From Hygrophila difformis (lineage: Eukaryota > Streptophyta > Magnoliopsida > Lamiales > Acanthaceae), in contig JAOANR010000014.1 in assembly GCA_030278955.1 (NCBI GenBank), positions 30,827,453-30,891,452 on the forward strand: 64,000 nucleotides of DNA, written 5' to 3'. Shown here piece after piece: positions 45,314 to 56,795 of this stretch (position 1 is the first letter of the stretch; every line of letters begins with the position of its first letter). A model generated the notes under the pieces. The model did not search any database and had not been told where the DNA came from. It saw only the letters and a program-made list of their open reading frames with translations. A program made the position numbers and the translations under genes.

Positions 45314-48300
45314 TCATTCTTTCGGTTCCTGTGGTTGAGTTGAAGGCCCAGCATCATCTTTTGGTGGAGATGGCGGCTTCGGGAGCTGTCCGATGAGTGC
45401 TTGGATCATTGTTTCCATCATCTTGCGCTGACGTTCTTCATTCTCCATCATCATCTTCCATTGCCTCTCTTCGCTTTCCAACCTTTCTCTGTGCTGCCTT
45501 TCTTCTGTTTCCAACAGGAGTTGTCTGAATTCATCTTCTCTTCTCCTCTGTTCGGCTCTCTCTTCCTCTTTTCTCTTCTCTCTCTCTTCTCTGAATCTCT
45601 TATCATCTTCCCTTCCCAAAATGATAACATCAGCCAACTGCTTGACACTCTCTGTCATGGTTTTGTTCATTGAGCTCACAATCTTGACTACATTTGAGTT
45701 GGCAGGATGTTGAGAGATGTTCTGGCTTAGAGGAGGGATCTGGGAGGGCTGAGCTTGCTGCTGAGGGGCTTGAACCGGAGGCGGCGGAGGAACTTGACTC
45801 GGACTTGGTGCCGCTCGCTCGTGTTGGGGCTCTTCCACTTGTGTTGAAGGTCGCGCCTCAGTACGGGCCTTTCTTCTTCTTTTAGGAGCAGGGAGAGGCA
45901 TTGGATCTCTTCTTTGAACTGATGGTGCTTCTTCACCTGATATGAAAGAGGATTGCACATTTGAATCAGCAGGGAATGGAGGGAGTACATAAGTGATCCT
46001 TTCTCGATTGCGCATGGATGGAACCCGAATTGGAGGGTTTAGGATGACCAAGGCGTCTGTATCGAATTCTCCCATGTCTACCCCTTGAGCTGTACAGATT
46101 CTTCTAATGAGATTCGGGTAGCACAGGGCGTGCTTCTTCTCAATCCTTGTGGTCATGACTTCAAAGATGTGTTCTCCAACATTCAACTTCAGCCCGTGCC
46201 ACAGCTTGGCGAATCCCATCAGTATGCTGCCAGAAGTGGTTTGGGGATGCGAGCTGGGCTTAATCCTAGCCATGAAGAATTCGAACGTGGGCATGAACTC
46301 CACTCTTAACTTGGCTGTGTTGAATGTTCCCACCATGCCTGGAGTTTTGGTCAAGGAGTCGGCGATGGCTTGATATGTTGCTTTCATCTTGGTCTTGCCA
46401 CGCCTATTCAGGATCTCCTCCTCCGGAATTTCACTCTGATAGCTGGGAGTTTGGAGGAATCTGTTTAAATAATCGTGAGATATATCTATTATTTTTCCTC
46501 TGTCCCAGGTTGTTCTTCTAGCAATGTCGATGTTGCAGTAGAACTCCCTAGTCAACTCCATGTACCCAGGGTCTCCATGGTGTAGTAAGAACTGCTCCCA
46601 TCCATGACATGTTCTCCAAAAATCGACTGTAGGGTGCATCAGCGAGTCAGGTGCAAACGCCTTGTCGGGTATGATGGTTTCCAATAGCTTCCCATATGCC
46701 TTGACTGCTTTTGCATTCCCGTTGAACTTTCGAATCACGTCTTCCTCCTTTAACACCATTTTGCTATTTTCTTTCTTTTGGATCCCCATCCTTGAGCGTA
46801 CTTCGGTTTCATCCCAAAACCTGGCTGGCTTGATGGATCCAACTGACTCTTGAGCCTCATCTTCATCTTCGCTGGTATGCCAGTCAGTTGGATCATCTTG
46901 CTCTCCTTGGATGGGTTCATTGGTGGCTCCCTGTCTGCTTGGCTCTCCTTTTTGTGGAGCTGCTTCATTTAATGGATCCTCCTCAACCTGTTTAGTTACA
47001 TTTTTCATTGTATTGAGTTCACAATTTACAGGTGAAGGAAATGTAACTACAGGAAAACACGGGTCATCAACACTAGTTGATACCTCCTCCTCCTCCCTAA
47101 TTCTTGCAGTTTGTCCGGCAGGACGTTGGAAAATAGGCGCCATTTGATCCATAAACTCTTGTTCTTCCCTTGGGATTTCCTCCTTTTCTTCTTCCAACAT
47201 CTTCTTCCTCCTCTCAGCCATACCTTGTGGTTCATCTGCTTTGTCTTTCAGCAGCTCCGACAGCGTAATTGGATTTGTAGAGGTTTCAGCAGCTCCATCC
47301 TCGTCATTCTCCCCAATCGTAAGTCTTCTCCTCTGCCTTGGCTCGGATGACTTTTCTGGGGTAATTATAGCTTCAATTCTGGTAGTGCCTACAAGCGGAT
47401 CGATGAGCTGACACACTTCCGTCTGATATTTGATTTGATCTCGCCCCTCTCCCGCATCGATTCTTGCTTCAATTTGTTCATTCAGCCTCCCTCGAATATC
47501 TTTCTGGATGGTTTGAGCATCATGTGCAGTGGGCCCAGCCCAAACAGGAGGCTCCGTTTTAATTTTGAGTCCACGCCCCTGCACTTCTCCAGTGATCATC
47601 AAATCTTCATCATTTTCCTTCTCTTTCTCTGTCTCTCCAGATTTTCTGCTTTCTAGTTCTGCGTGCAATTTCTCAGCGACTTCTTTGTCATGCAATTCTT
47701 TCTTTTTCATTTCCTCATCAGCTTTTGCCTTCTCAATATTTTTCAGCATTTCTGTATCTTGCATTGCCCGTTCTTCTCTCCTTATTCTATCTCTAGTCTC
47801 AGCTTCACTGGGTGGATTTTCAGAAATTTGCTGTTCCAACACACCTGCCCGTGCATTTTCATCTTCTTGCAGTTTTCTAGCCAACTCAGCATCTCGAGCA
47901 ATCTGTTCTTTCCGTTTAGGAGGTGGCGGCGGGATTATTCCCTTGCCTCTATCTTTTGGGTCTGCAGGTGCTGCCACTTTCCTAGCATTCGGCTCGGGTT
48001 CTTGGATTACAACTTTCGGCTCCGGTGCCTTTGTTGGTTTCTCTTTCTTGGCCAATTTTACTAACCTCCTTCTCGTTTGAGCTTGAGGCACGGGCTGGCT
48101 TTCAGATGCAACAGCAGCAGTAGATGTTTGCTCGGGCTGGGTGGGTGGCTTAGTGGTAGCAGGTGCTTGTTCTCTTGGTGGTAAAGCTGATGCTTGCACC
48201 GTCGGTTGGGTGGCCCGAACAGGTTCTTCTGGAGGGGGAGTGGAGATAAAGCTGTCTATTACTGCATCTGGATCTTCTTCAGCTTCTCTCTCGGTGTTGG

Positions 48301-49615
48301 GCTCATCTTCATAACCCAGCTGTTTTTCGGCACGTTTCAAATAATCTTCAATGAAGCTTTGCTGTGTAATTCGCACAAGCTGTGCTTCCCAGTCCTCCTT
48401 TATCCTCTTGCAAAACTTGCTCCTAACATTGTAATTGTAATGTAGGATCTTTTTCTTGTTTGTATTGTCATTACAATATCGGAGTGCCTCCTTATCCATC
48501 TCCATTATCAATTCCAGGTAGGATTCCCGATACTTTTCCATCATAGCCCCTACCAGATCTTTTCGAATCCCTTCAAGATAGCCCATATCTTGCGCAACGT
48601 TAAAGTTGAGATAAGCTCCAGCTTCAGCTTCTGACATTAGCTGGAACTGTCTCTCCCCTTTCTTTATGGGCTTCCAATTGCTCTTCCGTATGTCCACAAG
48701 CAGCTGTTCCTTTAATACAACGATATGCCGAGGATGCTCATCTTCTTCCAAAGTCCCGAACTGCCCGTATTTTCTGTGCGTAAAGATGGATTCGAATTCC
48801 TGCTCAGCAGGCAGTTCCACTCCTTTTTCCAAATGAGATTTAGTGATGCTCGGGTTTCCTTTTCCCCATACAAACATGAGGTTCTCCCATTCTTCCCTTG
48901 CATCCTTGATCATTTTCCTCATGGTGTTCAGCAATGAAGTATTGTGGCCCTGCTCAAAATTTTCTGCACTTTTGAGGTGCTTGTGCAGGTTGCAGCTTAA
49001 TTCTCGGTGCCTGAGACGGGCCTGATCTGTGATCCACCTTTGTTCTACAGGTCCCTTCTTCTCAAGAAGATATGGGTTCCATTTGAAAGGAAATGCTTCG
49101 TGCATCATGATGGCTCCGTTGTTTAGAATTCTGCTCAGATCAATCTGTTTCTCAGTGAAGGCCATCCTGACTTGTGGATCAATGATCTGGTTTGGGATGA
49201 TGACATCAAAGTCGGCCAGGTCTGAATCTTTCGTGCCTCTTTCCACATGTCGGTTCCAAATGGCTCTGTGTTCTCTGAACTTCAGCTGGATGCGTTCGTG
49301 GTGGACATCTGGAGTTGTCAGCACGTCATTTTTGGCATGGTCCATCATCATCCCCCAAAATTCTTTAGAAAGTGATAATAATCCCTTTCTATTGAGGCAG
49401 CAACGATTGTTCTTTCTTCTGGGGGTATGTTCACATCCCATCCTTGTGGATATTCCAATTTATCTTCTGTGGCGTGATCCAGCGGGACCCTATATTCTGA
49501 CATGATTGCCGCCCTCATATTCTTGATCTCAGTTCGGTCAATCGAAGCCTGCTTTGCTGCTTGCTCATATGTGCAATCAGGCAGCCCGATGCCTGATTTT
49601 ACTACTAATTCATTC
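45314..49615 (-). pseudogene. very large additional ORF of element E ('putative plant transposon protein'-like), one frameshift
   Basis: The frame begins after a splice-acceptor-like CCTTTTCAG at about 49616. It reads FRNELVVKSGIGLPDCTYEQ through about 89 residues, then meets TGA just after a run of five G (49352-49356). The remaining ~1,344 codons continue in another frame, so one homopolymer indel explains the break. An ATG at 49441 belongs to the wrong frame upstream of the break. Order: helical N-terminal region; Pro/Thr/Gln-rich linker; Lys/Glu-rich coiled coil; a domain with LTREFYCNIDIARR, ISHDYLNRFL and LMGFAKLWHGLKLNVGEHIF, resembling the domain in the copia 3' ORF at 3944-5618; a Gln/Pro-rich stretch; a long Arg/Glu helix. 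No enzyme motif or membrane segment was seen. Function unknown. Confidence 0.7.
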
Positions 49616-50368
49616 CTGAAAAGGATAGAGGAGATTAGAGATACTCAAGTTTTTATAATTTTCATGAATTGTTCAAGTTAAGAATCAACATCCTCACATT
49701 TTGAGCTCTGCTCGAAAGGTGATTTAATTGATTGAACTTGAATTTTATTACAATGCATAAGTAACACTATTTACAGCTACAAATTTATTAAAATTGAGGT
49801 CATTGGACCTAAAGATGTTTTTGATTTGGACTCTTGAGTCCAAAAAGAGAAAACGAAATGGTCTTTGGACCAAAAGTCTTTTTAATGGGCCATTGGGCCC
49901 AAAAACTTGATTTTCTCAAATTTATTAAACAAGCTCGAGGTACTTGTTGAAAATGGGATGAGATGAGACGAATGGAATGGATGCTCGAAATTGGAGTGTG
50001 CAGTGGAGACGTGGCGGAACGGATTTGCTAATTCCGGATTGCTTGGACTGTATTGGACAGTTAAAACATTCCCAAAAGTTTGCAAACACTATTTTTTTTA
50101 ATTTTTAAAGGTTGACTTGTTTATTAAATGAAAAGTGGGATGTGTGTGGTCCCATTTTGGATTTTGAGAAGAGAATAACATCTATAGGTGACAAAAATAC
50201 TGCTATTTAATGACTCACACTCTTAGTTCCATTGGGAACCAAAATACACTTGTCAACCAAAATTCCTACCAACTATTTTTGTCGTTTGTGAAAAAGTGAT
50301 TCAGGAAAAAGGGAATTGGTGTGCACAAACACTGCCACGTACATGCCAACACCTCCATTTTCAGTCTG
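49616..50368 (-). other. element E internal sequence upstream of the large ORF
   Basis: Non-coding. It holds an 18-bp copy of the LTR-start/purine-run sequence at 49684-49701, about 70 bp upstream of the acceptor-like site. No gag or pol is visible before the assembly gap. Confidence 0.5.
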
Positions 50369-50868
50369 NNNNNNNNNNNNNNNNNNNNNNNNNNNNNNNN
50401 NNNNNNNNNNNNNNNNNNNNNNNNNNNNNNNNNNNNNNNNNNNNNNNNNNNNNNNNNNNNNNNNNNNNNNNNNNNNNNNNNNNNNNNNNNNNNNNNNNNN
50501 NNNNNNNNNNNNNNNNNNNNNNNNNNNNNNNNNNNNNNNNNNNNNNNNNNNNNNNNNNNNNNNNNNNNNNNNNNNNNNNNNNNNNNNNNNNNNNNNNNNN
50601 NNNNNNNNNNNNNNNNNNNNNNNNNNNNNNNNNNNNNNNNNNNNNNNNNNNNNNNNNNNNNNNNNNNNNNNNNNNNNNNNNNNNNNNNNNNNNNNNNNNN
50701 NNNNNNNNNNNNNNNNNNNNNNNNNNNNNNNNNNNNNNNNNNNNNNNNNNNNNNNNNNNNNNNNNNNNNNNNNNNNNNNNNNNNNNNNNNNNNNNNNNNN
50801 NNNNNNNNNNNNNNNNNNNNNNNNNNNNNNNNNNNNNNNNNNNNNNNNNNNNNNNNNNNNNNNNNNNN
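50369..50868. other. assembly gap of 500 N
   Basis: Exactly 500 undetermined bases, probably a default gap size. The true distance and content are unknown, and frames read across it are meaningless. Confidence 1.
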
Positions 50869-51226
50869 TCTTTCAGAGTATGAGGATTATGCATCATCAT
50901 ATGCATACATGGAAACATTTGGGGAAATCTCTATTTTAAATTCCTGCATTTAGTTACGACTTGCATGAACGGGCCTGTTTAACCCGTGTTTTGGCCATGT
51001 CGGCCCTATATTTAAATTCCGCTGCAATACATGTATTTAAATATTACTTTCCGCTGCAACTGGAATGACATTAGTTTTAAATTATATTACAATGGGTTGT
51101 TTGAATGTTTTAAATTCTGAAAAATCATAGCCTTGCATCTCTTTAGCGAGCTCGGAGAAACCGCGTCTTGCTATGGAGGTGTGGCGGTGACATCCCGGCC
51201 TGGGTTATCAAATCCGGGGTGTTACA
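50869..51226 (+). repeat. tail of chromovirus LTR G
   Basis: It matches the last part of the A-D LTRs, including GGCCTGTTTAACCCGTGTTT and the terminal GGGTGTTACA. No iMet primer site follows (next bases GTCGCAGTTG), so this is a 3' LTR or solo LTR. Its start lies in or beyond the gap. It interrupts element F's LTR. Confidence 0.8.
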
Positions 51227-52579
51227 GTCGCAGTTGAGCAGTTTTCTAACCTCCCGAACTCGGTTTTAACACCGTTCTTCGTCATTCTTTGCCATTCAGA
51301 CACATATTTTTGAAGAAAACACTCTGTAAACACCTGCAAATGGGAGAAGAAGGCCGGAAACACAAAATCATGCCGGAAGGATGCATCAAGGATGCTGTTC
51401 TGGACGTGTTCTTCCTATTCTAGGTGTTGCTTTTTTTTTCTTGCTTTGTGATGTTATGAATTTGCCTCTAAATGTAATTTTCTCTCATGTTTCGAATTGT
51501 AGACGGATTTCTGTGTTGTTCGTGTCAGGAGTGATCTAGAACGGGAGTTCAGAATCACTTTGAAGTATGAATTTCTCTCTTTTATGGAAGTAATAATAAT
51601 ATCGATGTTTATATGCTTAAATCTGGATTTATCTGTAATAATGTTAGAATCTGAATTAGGATTACTGGTTTGGTGCATAAAATTGATCGACATTTCTGTA
51701 TTTGCAGAAAAATGATATTCACATTTTTAATCTGCTAAAATTAATATGATCGATGTTTTCTGTATGTTTCTATCTACAATGATCTGACAATGATCCTAAA
51801 CTGTCTACATTCTATATTAGCAATATGATCCATTTTACCATGTTACTATTGATGCTTTACCTTGTTTAATAAATTGTTCACACTATTCTGCATATTAAAA
51901 TGGTAGAATCTAATTTCTGTTGTTTCTGCTTTGCTAAATCGGGAGATAAAAAGTAGAATCTGAATTTTAGTACCGATATTGGGAATAAATTACATTAAAA
52001 ATAGATTCTGGCATGCACACGCTGAATTGGGAAATGAAATGTGTCCTTTAATCACGATAGAAAAATTTGTATGCTTGGGAAAGACTCAAATTTAGGCCTA
52101 GAATGATGATTGCTGAATGTTAGATAATTTAATTAGCTTCCATGAAGTCCATTTAAGCATAATATGAATTTTAGAAAATTACTACATTTTTTATCTTTAT
52201 AAAATAATTAAATTTGAAGAAATTAATCTTTTTAGACATTGGAAAATGCTAAATTAATATGCAATTTCTCTTTTATATAAAGATGGCAATATTCTAAATA
52301 TCACAAACATCTCCCATTTATATTTTTATTAATTAAAAATTTTAACTTGCTTTATTTTAAATTTAATGTTTCTGTTTTTAATTTAATCAACTTTAGAATT
52401 AGACAAACTCCTTTAAAATATATAAAATATATTTAATAACTTAAAACGATTAAAATATTCTGCACAATGAAATAATATTCTGAAATTCGTTGTGGTTCGA
52501 CTTGGTTATTCATCGATTTTTTTACTTGATGACAACCATCCGCTTGTGGTAAAATATGAGTAGTGAAAATCATTCATCA
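51227..52579 (+). repeat. element F 5' LTR, truncated at its left
   Basis: It ends ATTCATCA at 52579, directly before an Athila/Tat-type primer site. The tail has GGTTCGACTTGG and TGATGACAACC. The segment 51341-52042 recurs at 53189-53895. A 23-codon frame starting at ATG 51340 is unlikely to be a gene. Confidence 0.8.
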
Positions 52580-52585
52580 AGTTTT

Positions 52586-52603
52586 TGGCGCCGATGCCGG
52601 GGA
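52586..52603 (+). promoter_or_regulatory. element F primer binding site (GGCGCCG type)
   Basis: TGGCGCCGATGCCGGGGA is one base from the form typical of Athila, Tat and Ogre elements. Confidence 0.85.
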
Positions 52604-52708
52604 ATTTATTGTGAACTTTTAACTGTTTTGAGTTTATTATATTAAATTTAGATAAGTTAAATATTAATTTAACTTTTACTTATTTTGTTTTTATTTTATT
52701 TAAAATTG

Positions 52709-53188
52709 CAGTGCAAAGCAAACAGGCAGAGATAGCTTATGATCCTGAAATTGAACGCACTCTAAGAGCAATTAGATTAGGAAAACGTAGGAGACCAGCA
52801 TAGTTGGAAATACTAATTAACTCTTCATCTGATGAAGAAGACTATCCTCCAACGACTGGGATTCTGACAGCTCAGACTAATCAATTAGTTGATCAGTTCA
52901 ATAGGTTAAACATGGCAGAGAATAATGAAAATAATAGGGGTAATAATGGAGGAAATGGAGGTGATGTGGAACATGATGAACATGCTGAAATGAATATTGA
53001 GGAACATTTACAAGGAACTAGTGGAAATCTGCTTAATAGAACTCCAAGGCCAGATGTAGATGCGTTAAGCTTTACACTTCAGCCAGCACTAATCACAATG
53101 GTTCAGGAAAATCAATACAACGGAGCTCCTACTAATGATGCAGTAGAACACATCCTGGAAACACCTAGATTTTGTGATACTGTGATAC
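52709..53188 (+). pseudogene. element F gag N-terminal fragment (Athila-like)
   Basis: The frame reads AYDPEIERTLRAIRLGKRRR, a pattern typical of the start of Athila gag, then meets TAG at 52801-52803. It continues in the same frame with an Asn/Gly/Glu-rich stretch and ALSFTLQPALITMVQENQYN. At 53189 the frame runs straight into LTR sequence, so the rest of gag and all of pol are missing. Gag would form virus-like particles; this fragment cannot. Confidence 0.75.
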
Positions 53189-53895
53189 TGGGAGAAGAAG
53201 AAGGCCGGAAACACAAAATCATGCCGGAAAGATGCATCAAGAACGTTGTTCTTGGCGTGTTTCTCCTATTCTAGGTGTTGCCTTTCTGTTTCTTGCTTTG
53301 TGATGTTATGAATTTGCCTCTAAATGTAATTTTCTATCATGTTTCGAATTGTAGACGAATTTTTGTGTTGTTCGTGTTAGGAGTGAACTAGAACGGGAGT
53401 TCAGAATCTCTTTGAAGTATGAATTTATCTCTTTTATGGAAGTAGTAGTAATGATCGATGTTTATATGCTTAAATCTGTATTTATCTGTAATAATGTTAG
53501 AATCTGAATTAGGATTACTGGTTTGGTGCATACAATTGATCGACATTTCTGTATTTGCAGAAAACAGATATTCACATTTTTAATCTGCTAAAATTAATAT
53601 GATCGATGCTTTCTGTATGTTTCTATCTACAATAATCTGACAATGATCATAATCTGTCTACATTCTAATATTAGCAATATGATCCATTTTACCATGTTAC
53701 TATTGATGCTTTACCTTGTTTAATAAATTGTTTACACTTTTCTGCATATTAAAATGGCAGAATCTAATTTCTGTTGTTTCTGCTTTGCTAAATTGAGAGA
53801 TAAAAAGTAGAATCTAAATTTTAATATCGGTATTGGGAATAAATTACATTAAAAATAGATTATGGCATGCACACGCTGAATTGGGAAATGAAATG
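53189..53895 (+). repeat. element F second LTR fragment
   Basis: Copy of 51341-52042 with scattered differences. The left edge is fused to gag, not to an LTR start. The right edge is cut by element C; the last five bases, AAATG, are the expected target duplication. Confidence 0.85.
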
Positions 53896-56546
53896 TGTAA
53901 CACCCCGGATTTGATCACCCAGGCCGGGATGCCACCGCCACACCTCCCAAGCAAGACACGACTTCATTCGAGCTCACTTGAGAGATGCAAGGCTAATGGT
54001 ATAAAATAATTTAAAACAACAAAGTTCGGAAGTACTTATATTTAAAAATAATAATCATCCATATACGATACTCGTCAAGTCTACGCAGCGGAAATATAAG
54101 TCTATGCAGCAGAAATAAAATATAGGGCCGACATGGCCAAAACACGGGTTAACATGCCCGTATGAAGTCTCATGCAGAAAATAATAAAATGTCCAAAATA
54201 AATTCCCCGGATGTATGCTCATGCTTCATACTCTGTCATAGAAAAACATAAACAACATTTATCAGTATTAAGGAATACTAAGTAAGATAATTCATAGCAT
54301 AGCAATAAAGGAGTTTTTAATTATTAAATTTTAAAAATTCATTTTAAGCATGCATGTTTGGACAATGATAAAATCCATAATTTCTCATAATCAGTTTAAT
54401 TTAAAATGATGATTTAAGGCATATGCAAAAATTTAAAGATATAATTTAAAATGCATAATTAACGACATAAATAAATAAATAAAAATTTAAGTCTTTTAAA
54501 TTTTCTCCTGTTAACTAAGAAGAGGATGCCAAAACCATATATCTCGTTTCTCATTTATCAAGTTTCGGAAAATTGCTGAAGCAACTCGCTTATCATGCCA
54601 TACACAGTACCATTCCGGAGCCTCGAGTAATCCATACGGATACACCCGAGAGTGTAGACTAATTTCACAATGGCCATTTTGGCACAATTTCATAATATAT
54701 CACATTTCGTCCACTTGGGCACGAATTTCAAGATAGAGGGGCACCCTGCAGAGCACTCAACCCATAACGTGGAGATCTAGCTCAGCCTAGATTAACGGGA
54801 TTTTAAAAAAAATATTTTATTGTTTAGACATATCTCACAAATCATGTGTTTCTCAAAAGTCGAGTTTTTCAGCATTTCAACGAAGCTATTGCCACAGTTT
54901 ACGCCATCTCAGTTTAAAAATTCATTTCAAAGGCAATCGACTATAAATTTTCACAGTAGCTCAAAAACACGCTAACAAACAACTTTCGTGTTTTAAGTTT
55001 TTCAAAAATAGGTGAGGAAACGAGTGAAATTTTACAATCTTTGCAAAGTATAAAATCTGCCAACTTTTCTAAATTTTCAAAAGAGTTTTTGACATAGCAA
55101 ACGACCTCCAAAATTTATGAAATTTTACTGGAACTTAAAAGAGACAAAAAATAAACAAGTTTTATTAGAGGCATTTTATGCAAAAATTAATTATGGATTA
55201 AGTCAGATTAATTCACTAAGTTCGGACTAAAAATCTGTCGACTTTTTCTTCAAAGACACAGTGTATTCAAAATGGGTTTTGACTATCCAAACGTTAATGA
55301 AAATGCACAAAATTTTACAGGCATGATTTCACGACAATTATCTACAACTTTTATCTTTTCACCAAAGATTAGTTTTGACCACAAGTGATAGGAAAATGCA
55401 GATCAAGTTTGACCATGTAATCTGTCAAGATTTTTGAAAAGTTCATACATCACAGAGAAAGTTTGACGCGATTTGGGATATCAAATCTTATTGAGAATGC
55501 ATGAAAGTTTGACACAACGTAGATTACGATGTTAGGAACAAATCTCTAGTTCGGAGTTCTTCGTTTCGGATTCTCGAAATAGGGTTATTCGGCCAATCTC
55601 AGAAAATGCGTAAAGATTGAATCTTTTATGTCCGATTTTAGTGTTGTGATTAAAACTAATGTTTCGGACGGTTCTAAGCCACCAATATTGATGTGTAAGG
55701 CATTATCTTACTTGAGAAGAGTCCTAAACTGTCTCGGGGTCATCCGGGCTTTAAGATTTGTCACGAACAGATCTCCTCAACGCGAATCAGCCAACTTTGG
55801 CCATGAATTCGAATCGGAAGAAGAAATCTAGAGTTAGATAGAATTTTTGGGTTCAAAAAGTTAAACGAAAACCTATGAACGACTTACCAATATTCTGGAA
55901 TACTAGAATTCTTGTTCTCCACGCCTCCTTGGTCGATTTTCGTCGCCGGAAGGTGATCGGAAAGCAAGAACTTGGTGATTTCGGGTTTTGGAAGAAGATT
56001 GGAGAGAATGGAGAGAAGAGAGACTACTAGGGTTTGGATTTGGACGAAATTATGAGCCCCAAGACTCCACAATCCGTCCATATACTCTTTCCCTCGCCCG
56101 AGATTGAGTTACCAAAGTCGGGGGTCGAAAATAAGGTAAGAAATCTTCGAAAACCGAAAGTTGATCGCACACTGTGATGCGGCGCGGTCTTGGCGCGAGA
56201 TTCGCCCAGACCGCGCGGCCTCCGGCTTGGCTGCGGCCGGGCCGGGCCATGCGATCCGTCGGGCCTTTCCTCCTCTCTTTCGGGTTTCTATCCTCCTACG
56301 TTCTCGGGTTCGGTTTTCCGGGTCATTGTCGGATTACGATCCTTATCCTAAATTTTATTGATTTCGTATTCGAATTCTTGAATCTATTGAATTTAAATTC
56401 ATCGGCGTCGAATTCGTCGTCTTTCGATTCCCGTGCAATGATTTATTTATTTAAATTATTTTCGACTTCACGGTTCTTGGAATTAAAATTCCCTTGCTTT
56501 TCGAATTTAATTCCATTTCCTATTATTAAAAGTCTCGGGTATTACA
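53896..56546 (-). repeat. element C 3' LTR
   Basis: 2,651 bp, start TGTAATACCC at 56546 and end GGGTGTTACA at 53896. It is clearly diverged from the LTRs of B and D but shares the block CGAGGCTCCGGA...TATGGC with B. Confidence 0.9.
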
Positions 56547-56565
56547 GTCTACCCCCCTTAAGAAT

Positions 56566-56585
56566 CAACTTCGTCCTCGAAGTTG
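56566..56585 (-). other. perfect 8-bp hairpin beside the C polypurine tract
   Basis: Identical 20 bases to those at 32413-32432 and 62270-62289, although neighbouring sequence has diverged. Confidence 0.7.
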
Positions 56586-56649
56586 CGCGACTATTGTTCG
56601 ATTGTTTGGTTGTTTGATCATGTGTGATTGTTTGTTGTTTGTGATTATT

Positions 56650-56725
56650 TGACTGAACCCAGAATTGAAATTTCCAAGTTGCCTACGTACCCTGTGAAGG
56701 GCTCAAGTCATTACGTAGTTCAAAA
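56650..56725 (-). other. conserved structured segment, copy in C 3' UTR
   Basis: The second hairpin has become CTTGGAA/TTCTGGG; changed positions still pair through G-T wobbles. The outer stem CTACGT/ACGTAG is unchanged. Confidence 0.75.
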
Positions 56726-56795
56726 CAATTCGAATTTTTTTATTTGGGATACAAAATGTTCGGGTCGTTACATCCTCCCCCCCTTAAGATTACAG

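Noticed and set aside
47529..48080. 183-codon plus-strand frame
   Set aside because: Antisense shadow of the Lys/Glu-rich coiled coil in the large ORF of E.
50296..50953. Long frames across the undetermined bases
   Set aside because: They consist almost entirely of N and have no coding information.
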